From: Nocardia uniformis NBRC 13702
Lineage (GTDB): Bacteria; Actinomycetota; Actinomycetes; Mycobacteriales; Mycobacteriaceae
NCBI RefSeq assembly: GCF_001613345.1
Contig: NZ_BDCE01000046.1
Span: 163,311 to 227,310 of the forward strand
Direction of reading: 5' to 3'
Length of the DNA: 64,000 nt
The notes under the pieces are model-generated. The model had not been told where the DNA came from, did not search any database, and saw only the letters and a list, made by a program, of their open reading frames with translations. The stretch's first letter is position 1. Every line of letters starts with the position of its first letter. A program made the translations under genes and the position numbers. Of the stretch, positions 17,462 to 26,667 are shown in pieces.

Positions 17462-19599
17462 GCGGTGGTGCGCTCCAATTCGTCGCGGATTGCGGCAACG
17501 GCTTTTGTTGCGGTCGTGAAGCGTTGTTCCAGGGGATCACCCGCGACCCAGGTGACCCGAAGGTGTCGAATTGTTGCGGCAGCCACATGTCCAGCGGTCA
17601 GACAGGCTATGTCGCCGCTTGTCGGCTCATACGGGACCGCTTGCATCGCAGCGACATCCGCGTTGACCAGAGTGCTGATGTCAGCCCCGGAAACTCCCGA
17701 GGCGTAGCTCGGGTTGCGGCACACGAAGACCGAGTCGAGGATGGACGACTTCGTCCCTGCGATGTGGAGCGACGCTGACATTTCTCCGGGCGCGACAAGG
17801 ACCGTTGTGCAAGTCAGGCCGGCATCAAGAATCGCGACGATGAGCGGCACATACGCCTTGGGGTCGTTGTGGTGGTAGGTGAACACCAGCGGCGCGCCGG
17901 GCTTGAGCGCCGACGACATTCTGCAGAAGACTTCGCTGAGGCCTGACGTGAATTCCTGGAGGCCGCGAAGTAGCGTCGCGTTGCCGGTCAACTCGTCATC
18001 AGTCCGGGTCGTCTCCTGGGAGAACTCCGCCCGTGCTGCCATGAACTTCCGCAGCCAGACGTAGCAGAAGTCCATCAGCTCGGCGTACTGCACGTTGTCG
18101 TAGTAGGGAGGGTCGGTGAATACGCCATCCAGCGATTCGGCGCGCAGCATCAGCTTCTGTGAGGGGCCGTTCGACAGCCATACTTCCTGCGGTCGGCCCT
18201 CAGGCTCGGACTCGACAAGCGGGGTCTCGATTGACTCCCCGGCAATGGGGTGAATGACCTTTCGCTTACCGTCGTAAACGATCTCGTACGGGTGCTTCGC
18301 GTACTGCTTGGCCTTGAGATACTTGGCGACGAAATGGACGAATGAGCCCGAGCCCACCTTGGGTATCCCGAGCAGGCTGTTCTCGCATGCGAGGAGTGCG
18401 ACCGGAAAGCCGTGTACGGCGAAAATGTCCTGGCACTTGAGCGCATACGTGTCGTACCGGCACAAGAGGTTCTGATAACGGAGAAAATCGCTGAACACGG
18501 TCGCAAGGGCGTACCGCACCTCGTCGCTCGGAACCTCGGAGATCCGCTTCATGAGCGTTCCCAGCCCGAGAAGCTGGCGGTCGCTGAACAACTCGTTCCA
18601 CTTGTGGTATCCCCAGCGGTGCAGTCGTGAAGTCTCGTCGCCTGCGGGGATCGCATCTTCGGGGATAAGGAGTTGATCCCGGGTCGCGCGCAGTTGCTCG
18701 GCCGCCCGGTCGATCAGCGCAAGGTCGTCAGCATCGGGCGTCTTGAACTGCCGCCCTCGGATGTTCTCGTAGCAATGGGTGCAGTGGTACTCGATGCCGA
18801 AAAGGCGATGGCGCGGAGGCTTCCCGAGATGCTCCGCGAACCTGAACTTGTTACCACAGTGTTGACAGGTCGTCACGCTCCGCACGGTCGGTCGCTGGGC
18901 GAGATCGTAGTCACATTGGGGGCAGTGAGGCGTCTTGCTTGCGGTGACTTCCTTCAGAGTGTTGCACCGAGGGCAGTGGTAGACCTCGCGTGGATGCCGC
19001 ACGGACTCGGCCAGCCTCAGCCCCGGGTGCAGGTCCACCTGCTTGCCGCAGGACGGGCAGTCGCAGTGCTTGACCAGGTGGAAGTACTTCACGTCTGCGA
19101 GTTCAGCGCATTCGGTACACCGTGTCCGGTAGTAGTCGCCCAGTTCGTTGCGAACGTCCTGGATAACTTGGGCGGCCTCACGTTCGAACGCCTCGAGATC
19201 GAGCGGTGCGACGGCTTGGCGCACCGTCCAGAACGACATCGGATTCACGTCACAGCCAACAACGCTCAGACCGAGCCGGGTGGCTTCGTACACGGTGGTA
19301 CCACCACCCATGAACGGATCTGCGACAATTCCGGCGAGATCGTGCGCTGAGGTGTACGAGCTTGCGAGTGGTCGGCCGTCGAACTCGGCATGCATCAAAG
19401 ACCTGAATACCGAGCCCGGACGGCGCGCAAACCATTTGTGGATCTGGATGATCGGCCGGTAGGACTGCTGGACCTGCTTCTCCCGTAGGGCTAGCCGTGC
19501 AACGAACGTCGCGTCATAGCGCGTCTCAAGCCCACCCGCAGTATCTGCATCGGGCTGCACGTCGAACAGTGTCGTTTGAGGCCCTGACTGTGAACTCAC
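17458..19599 (-). CDS. DNA methyltransferase with zinc-ribbon insert (DUF1156-like N-terminus)
   Basis: 713 aa. Motif I is D94PFMGGGTTVYEAT, followed by LSVVGCDVNP, and motif IV is DPPYYDNVQY around residue 500, so an N-methyltransferase acting on adenine or N4-cytosine is likely. The region between them holds six CxxC pairs (CTEC, CPSC, CPRC, CPQC, CQHC, CTHC), enough for three zinc ribbons, probably the DNA-recognition part. The N-terminal IIQIHKWFARRPGSVFRS matches the DUF1156-type start of large adenine methylases. Coupled to the endonuclease gene downstream. The pair looks like a mobile defence island placed behind the relaxase. Confidence 0.8.
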   Translation of the reverse strand: MSSQSGPQTTLFDVQPDADTAGGLETRYDATFVARLALREKQVQQSYRPIIQIHKWFARRPGSVFRSLMHAEFDGRPLASSYTSAHDLAGIVADPFMGGGTTVYEATRLGLSVVGCDVNPMSFWTVRQAVAPLDLEAFEREAAQVIQDVRNELGDYYRTRCTECAELADVKYFHLVKHCDCPSCGKQVDLHPGLRLAESVRHPREVYHCPRCNTLKEVTASKTPHCPQCDYDLAQRPTVRSVTTCQHCGNKFRFAEHLGKPPRHRLFGIEYHCTHCYENIRGRQFKTPDADDLALIDRAAEQLRATRDQLLIPEDAIPAGDETSRLHRWGYHKWNELFSDRQLLGLGTLMKRISEVPSDEVRYALATVFSDFLRYQNLLCRYDTYALKCQDIFAVHGFPVALLACENSLLGIPKVGSGSFVHFVAKYLKAKQYAKHPYEIVYDGKRKVIHPIAGESIETPLVESEPEGRPQEVWLSNGPSQKLMLRAESLDGVFTDPPYYDNVQYAELMDFCYVWLRKFMAARAEFSQETTRTDDELTGNATLLRGLQEFTSGLSEVFCRMSSALKPGAPLVFTYHHNDPKAYVPLIVAILDAGLTCTTVLVAPGEMSASLHIAGTKSSILDSVFVCRNPSYASGVSGADISTLVNADVAAMQAVPYEPTSGDIACLTAGHVAAATIRHLRVTWVAGDPLEQRFTTATKAVAAIRDELERTTA

Positions 19600-20126
19600 A
19601 CGGAGACCATACGCGGAGCAGGGGACAATCTCGCGAAGGCAGGAGTCTTTCTGTCAGCGTAAGACCCCACATTGCCGCTTGCCGATGAGCAACCCGATCC
19701 CGTGTTTGTGGTCAAGTTGACGGCGGTGGCAGCACTCGCCGAGGGACATGATCTCGAATCTTTCCTGTTCGGCAGCGGCTTCCAGGTCCGATTGCGCGAT
19801 GCGGGCGACTGCGAGATCCAAACGCTCCAGCGACATTTCACCGACTCGACGTTCTCCGCTCTACCGGCGATCGTGCCGCGCCACAGGACATCGGCTACGA
19901 CGCACAAATGCAACGCCACTCATCCCGATGGCCGCGGCCGACGCCGGCGGCGCCACGCAGTGGTGGCTCGTTGCTGCCGCACGGTCGCCGAGCTGACGCC
20001 GAGTCGCGAGGAATTCTTTGAGCCGAGGTTCCGAGAGAATAACCGTCCGCGCTCGCCGACGAAGGGACGCATGTGGGAAGTAGGCTTGTGATCGGCGCAC
20101 GATCGTCACAGCGGGGAGACACCGTA
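19600..20126. other. Intergenic stretch between the R-M island and the XRE regulator
   Basis: About 530 bases without a convincing gene. A minus-strand frame at 19654-19836 and a plus-strand frame at 19672-20091 are open, but neither has a ribosome binding site or recognisable content. Promoters for the divergent methylase and regulator genes must lie here. Confidence 0.4.
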
Positions 20127-21302
20127 ATGCCCAGACGTAGGCCGGAGTTGGCCGAGCAACGCAAGGCTGCCGGGTTCACACAGGCCAGCCTGGCCGCTGC
20201 GATGGGTGTCGACCGGGGAACGGTCCGGCGGTGGGAGGCGGGGGAGAACAATCCGCTTCCCCATGAGCGTCCGAGGTTGGCCGAGAGGCTGCGGGTGACA
20301 CCGGATAGGCTGGCCGCTCTGCTGGGCTCGCCGTCCGATACTCCAGCGACGTTGTTGGACGAGTTGGATCGGACGCGGCGACGGATCGATGACACGTTGT
20401 CGACAGGCACGGTGACGCGGTCGCGTGTGGCGTTGATCGACGAGCGGGTGGCCGAGCATATCGCGCTCTACACTCGCACGGCCCCGGCAGAGATGTTGGA
20501 GTCGATGGTGTCTGATCTGCTGGAGGTCGAGGGTCTGACGGCGGTGCGACAACCCACGCTGCTGCAGGGCAGGCTGTCGGAAGCCCTGGCCGTGCTGGCC
20601 TCTCTCACAGCGGATGCTTGCATGAAGCTCGGCGACGTTCGCCGCTCGGCCCACTGGCACGGAAGCGCCAGACTGGCCGCAGATGACACCGAGAACACCA
20701 GACTCCAGGCGATGGTCAGGGCGCAAGCGGCGATGCTCCCGTACTACTACGGCGCAGCGCAGGATGCGGTGAAGTTGGCACGGGAGGCTCAAGCAGTCCA
20801 CGGCGAGGTATGCGATGCGACGGCCTTGGCGTGCGCCGCCGAAGCGCGGGCGCTGGCCCGCTACGATCCCACCGCAGCCGAGGAGGCGAGACGGCGGGCG
20901 GAGGTGATGTTCGACCGGCTCGGCACCACCTCGGACGACGCGTTCCGATTCAACAGAAAGCGATACCTGTTGTATATGAGCGGCGTTCTGACCAACATGG
21001 GCGACATCGCGAACGCCCAACCGGTCCAGGACGAGGCGCTGCGGCTCTACGGCGGCGACTCGGGCCTAGTGATCGATCCGGCCTTGATCCGCTTGGATCA
21101 GGCGGTCGGACTCGCCGTGGCCGGTGACGCCACCGTCGCCTGCGATCTGGCGTGGTCGGTGGCCGACGAATTGTGCGCCGAGCACCGCACACGGATCGTA
21201 CTCACCCGAGCCGGTGACGTCCTGCGGGCGCTGCCCGCGCCGTCGCAATCACTTCCGCGCGCCGTCGAACTGCACGCCGCGATCACCACGCGACCGCAGT
21301 GA
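20127..21302 (+). CDS. XRE-family transcriptional regulator with TPR-like C-terminus (left copy)
   Basis: 391 aa, ATG 20127 with GGGGAGA upstream. N-terminal helix-turn-helix: LAEQRKAAGFTQASLAAAMG followed by VDRGTVRRWEAGEN. The remaining 300 residues are helical repeats of the TPR-like type common in actinomycete XRE regulators, which often sense a peptide or small ligand. The stop overlaps the GTG of the phosphotransferase gene. The same regulator-phosphotransferase arrangement occurs, inverted, at 39813-42130, and the two bracket the biosynthetic genes. Confidence 0.8.
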   Translation: MPRRRPELAEQRKAAGFTQASLAAAMGVDRGTVRRWEAGENNPLPHERPRLAERLRVTPDRLAALLGSPSDTPATLLDELDRTRRRIDDTLSTGTVTRSRVALIDERVAEHIALYTRTAPAEMLESMVSDLLEVEGLTAVRQPTLLQGRLSEALAVLASLTADACMKLGDVRRSAHWHGSARLAADDTENTRLQAMVRAQAAMLPYYYGAAQDAVKLAREAQAVHGEVCDATALACAAEARALARYDPTAAEEARRRAEVMFDRLGTTSDDAFRFNRKRYLLYMSGVLTNMGDIANAQPVQDEALRLYGGDSGLVIDPALIRLDQAVGLAVAGDATVACDLAWSVADELCAEHRTRIVLTRAGDVLRALPAPSQSLPRAVELHAAITTRPQ

Positions 21303-22198
21303 GCACCGATATGCCGCGCCCCGACGCGACCGGGACGGAATTCACGCCGGGTTTCACGGCCCGCATCGTCGAGGTCGCCTGTGTGAGAGCAGGACTGGAC
21401 CCGACCGGCTACACATTGATCCGGCACCACACCAACGCCGTCTACCGGCTGGCGCACGAACCCGTGGTGGTGAAGATCAACCGGCCCGGCAGCACCGCAC
21501 CCGCCCGAGTCGTGCCGCTGCTTGGCTGGCTGGAACGTCACGGGATCGCGGCCGCGCCACTACGACCGGTTCCAGGCCAGCCGATGGTCATCTCCGGATG
21601 CCCCGTCACGTTCTGGGAGTATCTGCCGCAAGACCGAGAGGTCACGACGGTCGACCTCGCCGAGCCCCTGGCGAAGCTGCATGCGGTGCGCGAGTTCACT
21701 CTGCGGCTGCCGGTGCACGATCCGATGGACGGGGTGGAACGCAGTATCGACATGAGCAGCATCCTCGACGACACGCAACGAGCCGCCCTGTACTCGTGGT
21801 GTGAACGGGCCAAGATCGAGCTGTCCGACATCTCCTACGATCATGCACCAGCCGTCATTCATGGTGACGCTCAGCACCGTAATGCATTGTGGCACAACAT
21901 AGCCGGTCGTGCGGTGTTGTCGGATTGGGACAACTGCGCGTTTGGCCAACCCGAATGGGACGCCATCACGGTCGAGGTTCACGCCCGCAGATTCGGCTAC
22001 CCGCAGTACGACTACGATCGCTTCTGCGGGGCGCTGGGGTGGGATGTGCGGGACTGGAACGGGTACAACACGTTTCGGATGATCCGTGAGCTGCGGATGA
22101 TCACGACGAACGCGCGCAAGTCCGCGCCCGCCTCCCCGGCCGCCGCCGAAGTACTGCGCCGGATCGACCACGGCCCCGAAACATGGCACAGACTTTGA
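21299..22198 (+). CDS. APH-like phosphotransferase (left copy)
   Basis: 299 aa, GTG start overlapping the regulator stop (GTGA). AVIHGDAQHRNAL is the catalytic loop of aminoglycoside phosphotransferase-type kinases (catalytic Asp in HGD, Asn six residues on), and VLSDWDNCAFGQPEWD is the Mg-binding DxD segment. N-terminal VVVKINRP carries the likely ATP lysine. It is homologous to the protein encoded at 39813-40730. The substrate could be an antibiotic, a sugar or an amino alcohol; the coupling to an XRE-TPR regulator suggests a signalling or self-protection role. Confidence 0.75.
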   Translation: MSTDMPRPDATGTEFTPGFTARIVEVACVRAGLDPTGYTLIRHHTNAVYRLAHEPVVVKINRPGSTAPARVVPLLGWLERHGIAAAPLRPVPGQPMVISGCPVTFWEYLPQDREVTTVDLAEPLAKLHAVREFTLRLPVHDPMDGVERSIDMSSILDDTQRAALYSWCERAKIELSDISYDHAPAVIHGDAQHRNALWHNIAGRAVLSDWDNCAFGQPEWDAITVEVHARRFGYPQYDYDRFCGALGWDVRDWNGYNTFRMIRELRMITTNARKSAPASPAAAEVLRRIDHGPETWHRL

Positions 22199-22404
22199 CA
22201 CAATGAACCAAGGGCGCACCATTTTCCCATAGATGCACCAGAAATGAATCTTGCTGGCCGACAACCGGTGCGGCCAGAGTTGATGCATGGGCGAAGAACT
22301 GTCTCGGACGCATTGCGGCGATGCCGTGTTCATCGATGCCGGGGACGGAGAGGGCTACCAGGCCACGCGACGCGTAGCTGCGACACCACGCCTGCGCGCT
22401 GATA

Positions 22405-22620
22405 GTGCCGGGACTCCGCCACCTCAGCGAGGACCAGATCCTCGAGCTGTGTCAGCACGCCAACATATTTCGTGTAACGGGCAACCGGGCGTTGGCGCCG
22501 GAGCTCAACCGATCGACCGAGCCGTGTCCGAGCCCACGACGGTTGACCGAGGGGCCAGCAGGGCCATCGGTGATCATGAGCCACTTGTTGATCGGCAACG
22601 CCAATGGGGTCTGTCGTTGA
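22405..22620 (+). CDS. Small hypothetical frame
   Basis: 71 codons from GTG 22405, ending in a TTGA overlap with the next frame. The start reads LRHLSEDQILELCQHANIFR, a natural-looking helix, but there is no clear ribosome binding site and the second half is less convincing. It could be a real small gene or a relic. Confidence 0.25.
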   Translation: MPGLRHLSEDQILELCQHANIFRVTGNRALAPELNRSTEPCPSPRRLTEGPAGPSVIMSHLLIGNANGVCR

Positions 22621-23024
22621 GCGTTGACAAGCAAGGCGTGTACGCGGAGCTGGGCCACCCGATCCCGGCACTGGCCGGATGCCTGCTGTGCTGCTGGGAT
22701 GTCGAAGAACACCAATATCCGGGCATTCGGTCGGCGGCTGCTCGTGGGGGCTTCTCAGTTCCGGCATATCGCACCTGGGAGGGCGGGCGGGTCGCCATGT
22801 TAGGTGTCGGAGAACTGGCGGATTTGACGCCGCAGCACCGGGTGGTGCTCGAGCGGGCGGCCGTCCGGTTCTCCGGTCAGGGGCAACTCCAGGACACCAG
22901 ACGACTGTATGTTCCTGCCGCCGAAGCGGATTGGCTGGTCGCGCCGATCGCGGGGCTGGCGTTGGCCGGAGTCCCGTACATCATGTTCGCCATCAGCAAC
23001 GTCATCGTCGATGGCATCGGATAA
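22617..23024 (+). CDS. Hypothetical protein with hydrophobic C-terminus
   Basis: 135 aa if started at the TTG at 22617, which overlaps the previous stop; GTG 22638 is another option and the frame is open further up without coding character. A CLLCCW cluster lies near residue 24, and the last 30 residues (WLVAPIAGLALAGVPYIMFA) could form a membrane helix. No family recognised. Fifteen bases separate it from the next gene, so the two are probably co-transcribed. Confidence 0.45.
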   Translation: MSVDKQGVYAELGHPIPALAGCLLCCWDVEEHQYPGIRSAAARGGFSVPAYRTWEGGRVAMLGVGELADLTPQHRVVLERAAVRFSGQGQLQDTRRLYVPAAEADWLVAPIAGLALAGVPYIMFAISNVIVDGIG

Positions 23025-23038
23025 GAGGTGTCGGCGTG

Positions 23039-23902
23039 ATGAATGCGGCAATCGGGTCGGACGACAGGGTGGACTACGCCCGTCCGGTGTGGGGGTTTAC
23101 GGCTGCGGCGACCGATAAGGGGCGTCTCGGAGTCCGATTGATTGACACCCCCACCTCGGTGTCGCTGTGCGCGGGGGACACGCCGACCACGTTGACGGCA
23201 GCCCGCGAGATCATCGAGCACGGCGGAGCGACCGCGGCAGTGTGTTGCATGCTGCGCCGCCGATCAAATCGCCATTGGGTCAACAGCTCTCGCAGCGCGG
23301 CCGATATCGCCGACCGTTTGGCCACGGCATCGCCAGCTCCGATGCACAACGAGATGCTGTGCGGTAGAAACTATTACGACTGCGGCCGTCAAGCCAGCCG
23401 GCCGACCTGTGAGGCCGTGGGTGAGCGACAGGTCCGCGCACTGGCACAAGTCAACCATCAGCTCGCAGACCAGGTGCTCGACTACCTGGTGCGCGAGCGA
23501 GAGATTCACGGGGTCGCTGCCGTCGCTCGGCAGGTGGTGCGGTATCAGGCGTGGACACCGTGCCAGATGGCCATCGAGGTCTGCCACGACAACGCCGATC
23601 GAATCCTGCTGCGGCACCACATGTCTCACCGTCCAGACGGTTCGCATCCTGTGGCAGACGACAGCCCACAGGAATGGAAACGTAGTGGACAGCTCCGCCG
23701 TTCTCGGGCATCATCCCAGCATGACAATGCAGGGGGATCGTCCAATTCCGGACCGGTCGGTGATCATCGCGGACCGAGTCACATAGGGAACTTCGTTGTG
23801 CGACAGGACGTCCCTTGCCGGGCCATCGGCGCGGACGCCCAGGCCGACTCTGAGTTGGGCTCATGGAAGTGCATAGTCGGCAAAGCCTGGGGAGGAGAGT
23901 GA
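23039..23902 (+). CDS. Hypothetical protein preceding the biosynthetic genes
   Basis: 287 aa from ATG 23039 behind AAGAGG; a GTG directly before it is possible. The first 210 residues look like protein (ADQVLDYLVREREIHGVAAV, RQVVRYQAWTPCQMAIEVCH); the last 70 are Ser/Gly/Arg-rich and may be read-through of a promoter region, although the frame ends in a TGATG overlap with the synthetase-like gene. No family recognised. Confidence 0.4.
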   Translation: MNAAIGSDDRVDYARPVWGFTAAATDKGRLGVRLIDTPTSVSLCAGDTPTTLTAAREIIEHGGATAAVCCMLRRRSNRHWVNSSRSAADIADRLATASPAPMHNEMLCGRNYYDCGRQASRPTCEAVGERQVRALAQVNHQLADQVLDYLVREREIHGVAAVARQVVRYQAWTPCQMAIEVCHDNADRILLRHHMSHRPDGSHPVADDSPQEWKRSGQLRRSRASSQHDNAGGSSNSGPVGDHRGPSHIGNFVVRQDVPCRAIGADAQADSELGSWKCIVGKAWGGE

Positions 23903-24801
23903 TGGCGCTGGTGAATTCGGCAGGCGGGCTCGATGTCGACCCATGGAACAACCAAATGCTGTCGGAGCCGCTTCGAGTTTTGCCCACTACTCCGCTTCAG
24001 ATCGATCCGAGTTCCAGGATCTACATGGGTGCCCGAGACCAGCGGTTGGTCGCCAGCCCGAACACTCTGTACTTCGGAGGCACCGACGTCACCGGCCCGC
24101 TGCATCTGGGACATCTCTACTGTTTTGCCGCTGGCCAGTGTCTGTCCGAAAGCGCAGGCGGTCGCTATATCGTCTCGTTGAACGAGGTCGAGAGCGGCAC
24201 CAGTCGCGACATACCGGTGCCGGTGGCGATGCGCAATGCCGGTCTTATAAGAAGCGCACTGGAGGGTGCTGGTTTCGAGGTTCACTCCCGGCTGGCCGAT
24301 GGTGAACTCGTCTACGCCTCGCTGCTGCTACACACCTATCTTTCCCGTGATCGGCCTGATCTCGTGCGATCGATCTATGGAGAATCCATCTCGACGTCAG
24401 ACGTCCTGGGGATCTGTTCCATGTTGCTGCTGCCGGTGTTCATCGCGAACGAGCACGACGTCGTGTGTGCGGTATACGGCTACGACGAGGTCCGGCATGT
24501 GGAACTCATCTACAAGTTGTATCGGGATCAAGAATTCGCCGAGTGGACGCGCCACTATTGTCACCGGGAACCACCGGAATTCACCTACATTCTGACACCT
24601 TTGGTGGCCTCGTCCACGCCGGGTCTCAAAATGAGCAAGTCGCTCAGGCATGGAGCGATTCCGTGGGATTCGGTGGCACCCGGAGTTGGTTCGGAACACG
24701 GTGAGATGTTTGCTCGACTTCACGAGTTAGCCAAGAAACAGGCTCCGAACGTTTCCATTTCGGCCGTCGGCCGGTTGATCGCTCAGCACAGCGGGAGATG
24801 A
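23902..24801 (+). CDS. Class I aminoacyl-tRNA synthetase-like protein (TrpRS/TyrRS-type core)
   Basis: 299 aa, ATG 23902 with an excellent GGAGGAGAG site. DVTGPLHLGHLY (HLGH, residues 68-71) is the HIGH motif and LKMSKSLRHG (KMSKS, 243-247) is the second ATP-binding motif; the middle part VVCAVYGYDEVRHVELIYKL corresponds to the TrpRS segment that ends in a DQ-x-x-H-x-E phrase. At under 300 residues it is shorter than TrpRS (about 330), and the anticodon-binding C-terminal helices seem to be missing after KMSKS plus 50 residues. It probably adenylates an amino acid for a pathway step rather than for translation. First gene of the biosynthetic run. Confidence 0.7.
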   Translation: MALVNSAGGLDVDPWNNQMLSEPLRVLPTTPLQIDPSSRIYMGARDQRLVASPNTLYFGGTDVTGPLHLGHLYCFAAGQCLSESAGGRYIVSLNEVESGTSRDIPVPVAMRNAGLIRSALEGAGFEVHSRLADGELVYASLLLHTYLSRDRPDLVRSIYGESISTSDVLGICSMLLLPVFIANEHDVVCAVYGYDEVRHVELIYKLYRDQEFAEWTRHYCHREPPEFTYILTPLVASSTPGLKMSKSLRHGAIPWDSVAPGVGSEHGEMFARLHELAKKQAPNVSISAVGRLIAQHSGR

Positions 24802-24802
24802 C

Positions 24803-25894
24803 GTGCGTTTCTTTGATGTAATTTTCGCAACTCGTCATTTCGACGCGGAAGACACCATTGCATTGTGGCGAAAACAGGAATGTGGCGACCTCGGGTACGT
24901 CACCGAAACGGCCGGCCTCCATGCAGATTACTGTCGGCGGCTCAAGGCCGAGGCCGGTGACGGGTTGGGCGCACTGCTGGGATTCAACATCACGACGTCC
25001 ATCGGTGCGATGTTGCCGGACCTCCCTCGTACGTTCCTGGCCACGACCTGCGAGTTCCCCGCTGTGCTGAGCCAGTTCCAGCGGTCTGGTTGCGATCTGG
25101 CCGCCTGGCTGTGCCCGTTCACACACGAGATCAGATGGCGGTCACCGGCCGCGGGGCACGTCGTGTTGCTCGTAAGTCACGTCGACTACATCACCGGGCA
25201 GGACATCGTCGACGATGTCATCGACGTACTCGCTGATTCCGCGCAGGCGCAGGAGCTCCGGTTCACCGTAATCGTGGATGGTGCGCACGGAATCGGGAAC
25301 AACAGCACCATCGCGGACGTGGCCAAGATGCGAGCATCCTTCAGCGAGCGCTTGGACATCGAGGACTTCGTCTACATCTTCGACCACAACAAGTGGTTAC
25401 TCGGGTTTCCCGGCATGTCAGTGTCCCTGCACACTGGTGTCCGCGCGCCTGCGATCGAAGGCATCTTCCCGACCCCTGCCTCCCAGTCTTTCGCGGAGTT
25501 CGGGGAGCCCGTCTCAGTGTCGTTCAACCCGTTGCTGCCACAGTGGGCGGCCAATCTCATGGGTCCGGCGGAGCGCGCCTTCGACACGGATTCCCTTGAA
25601 GCCAACCGCATGCTGAGCGGCACTTTCCGAGAACTGACCACCGGCAGGACGTTTCCCGGTGTCGACATCTTCCACGCCAACAGCAATATGGCCCTGCTGA
25701 GTAGCCCAGATCCGAGGGTGCTGCTCAGCCACCTCGGCGAACGAGGCTGCCGGACCCACCTGATGGGCTCGTCGAAGGTGCGCGGAAGCGCACCGGGCGC
25801 AACGGGTGGGGTGCGGCTGACGTTCTCCTCGTTGTCCCTGCAACAAGAGGACATTCACACCCTGATCGACGCCCTGGAGGACTTCCGCCCATGA
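24803..25894 (+). CDS. PLP-dependent enzyme, aminotransferase class V fold
   Basis: 363 aa from GTG 24803 behind GGGAGA. VLLVSHVDYITGQDI, TVIVDGAHGIGNN (Asp and His at the pyridoxal ring) and IFDHNKWLLGFPGMSVSL (Schiff-base Lys) give the order seen in cysteine desulfurases, kynureninases and isopenicillin N epimerase-like enzymes. The reaction cannot be chosen from motifs; racemisation, desulfuration or C-C cleavage of an amino acid are all possible. Its stop overlaps the methyltransferase start (ATGA). Confidence 0.75.
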   Translation: MRFFDVIFATRHFDAEDTIALWRKQECGDLGYVTETAGLHADYCRRLKAEAGDGLGALLGFNITTSIGAMLPDLPRTFLATTCEFPAVLSQFQRSGCDLAAWLCPFTHEIRWRSPAAGHVVLLVSHVDYITGQDIVDDVIDVLADSAQAQELRFTVIVDGAHGIGNNSTIADVAKMRASFSERLDIEDFVYIFDHNKWLLGFPGMSVSLHTGVRAPAIEGIFPTPASQSFAEFGEPVSVSFNPLLPQWAANLMGPAERAFDTDSLEANRMLSGTFRELTTGRTFPGVDIFHANSNMALLSSPDPRVLLSHLGERGCRTHLMGSSKVRGSAPGATGGVRLTFSSLSLQQEDIHTLIDALEDFRP

Positions 25895-26667
25895 GTTCAG
25901 TGATCACCCGCATAGTGGATGGAGTCGACGATCTCGTCTCCCACGCGCTCACCGCCGGTTTCGACCATGCTGTGAAACGCCACCCTGACGAGCGCCTGTT
26001 CTGGAACACGCTGTTCACGAGCAAGCTTGAGCACCACGAGCAGACCGGCCTGACCGATTGGGACAACCCGAGATCCCGCACCTACTACCGCCTCCTACAC
26101 AAAGACCTCACGGCACTGGTGGGCACGCAGGCGAGCGTGGTCGAGATGGGGTGTGGGACCGCGGTCCTGTCGTTGTTGCTTGCCGCCGACGGCAGCGACG
26201 TCACGTTGGTCGACCGTAGCGAGCCGGGCCTGGCCTACGCGCGTGTCATCGAGCGGGCGCTGCGGGAAGAGCTGACCTTCGTCGGGTCGGTCAGATACCT
26301 GCACGCGGACTTCACGAGTCTGGACAGATCCCTGCGTGCGGACCTGGTGCACAACGCGGGCGTTATTGAGGAGATGGAGATGAGTGAGGCAGTGCGAGTC
26401 GTTTCCCTGATGAGGGACCACGCGGACAGACAGGTGGTGGTGGGTGTGCCGAACTACTTCAACCCCTATTTGCTGGGGTTCTGGCTTCGCGGCGGCAAGG
26501 GGACCGAGCGTCATTACTCCCGCCGCGGGCTCGAACGGGTCTTACGCTCCGCCGGTTTACCTGATGTCGCCGTCGTGAACACGTCCTGCGTCCACCCGTC
26601 CCTGCCTGCGTGGGCCAATCAGGGTTTTGGGCTCGGCTTCCTCCACCTCGCGGCGGCCGCCGTATGA
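25891..26667 (+). CDS. SAM-dependent methyltransferase (class I)
   Basis: 258 aa. ASVVEMGCGTAVLSLLLA is motif I, VTLVDRSEPGLAYAR carries the acidic residue for the SAM ribose, and LVHNAGVIEEMEMSEAV is the post-motif II region. The fold is a small-molecule methyltransferase; target atom unknown. It overlaps both neighbours by four bases, so it is made with the PLP enzyme and the radical SAM enzyme. Confidence 0.75.
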   Translation: MSSVITRIVDGVDDLVSHALTAGFDHAVKRHPDERLFWNTLFTSKLEHHEQTGLTDWDNPRSRTYYRLLHKDLTALVGTQASVVEMGCGTAVLSLLLAADGSDVTLVDRSEPGLAYARVIERALREELTFVGSVRYLHADFTSLDRSLRADLVHNAGVIEEMEMSEAVRVVSLMRDHADRQVVVGVPNYFNPYLLGFWLRGGKGTERHYSRRGLERVLRSAGLPDVAVVNTSCVHPSLPAWANQGFGLGFLHLAAAAV

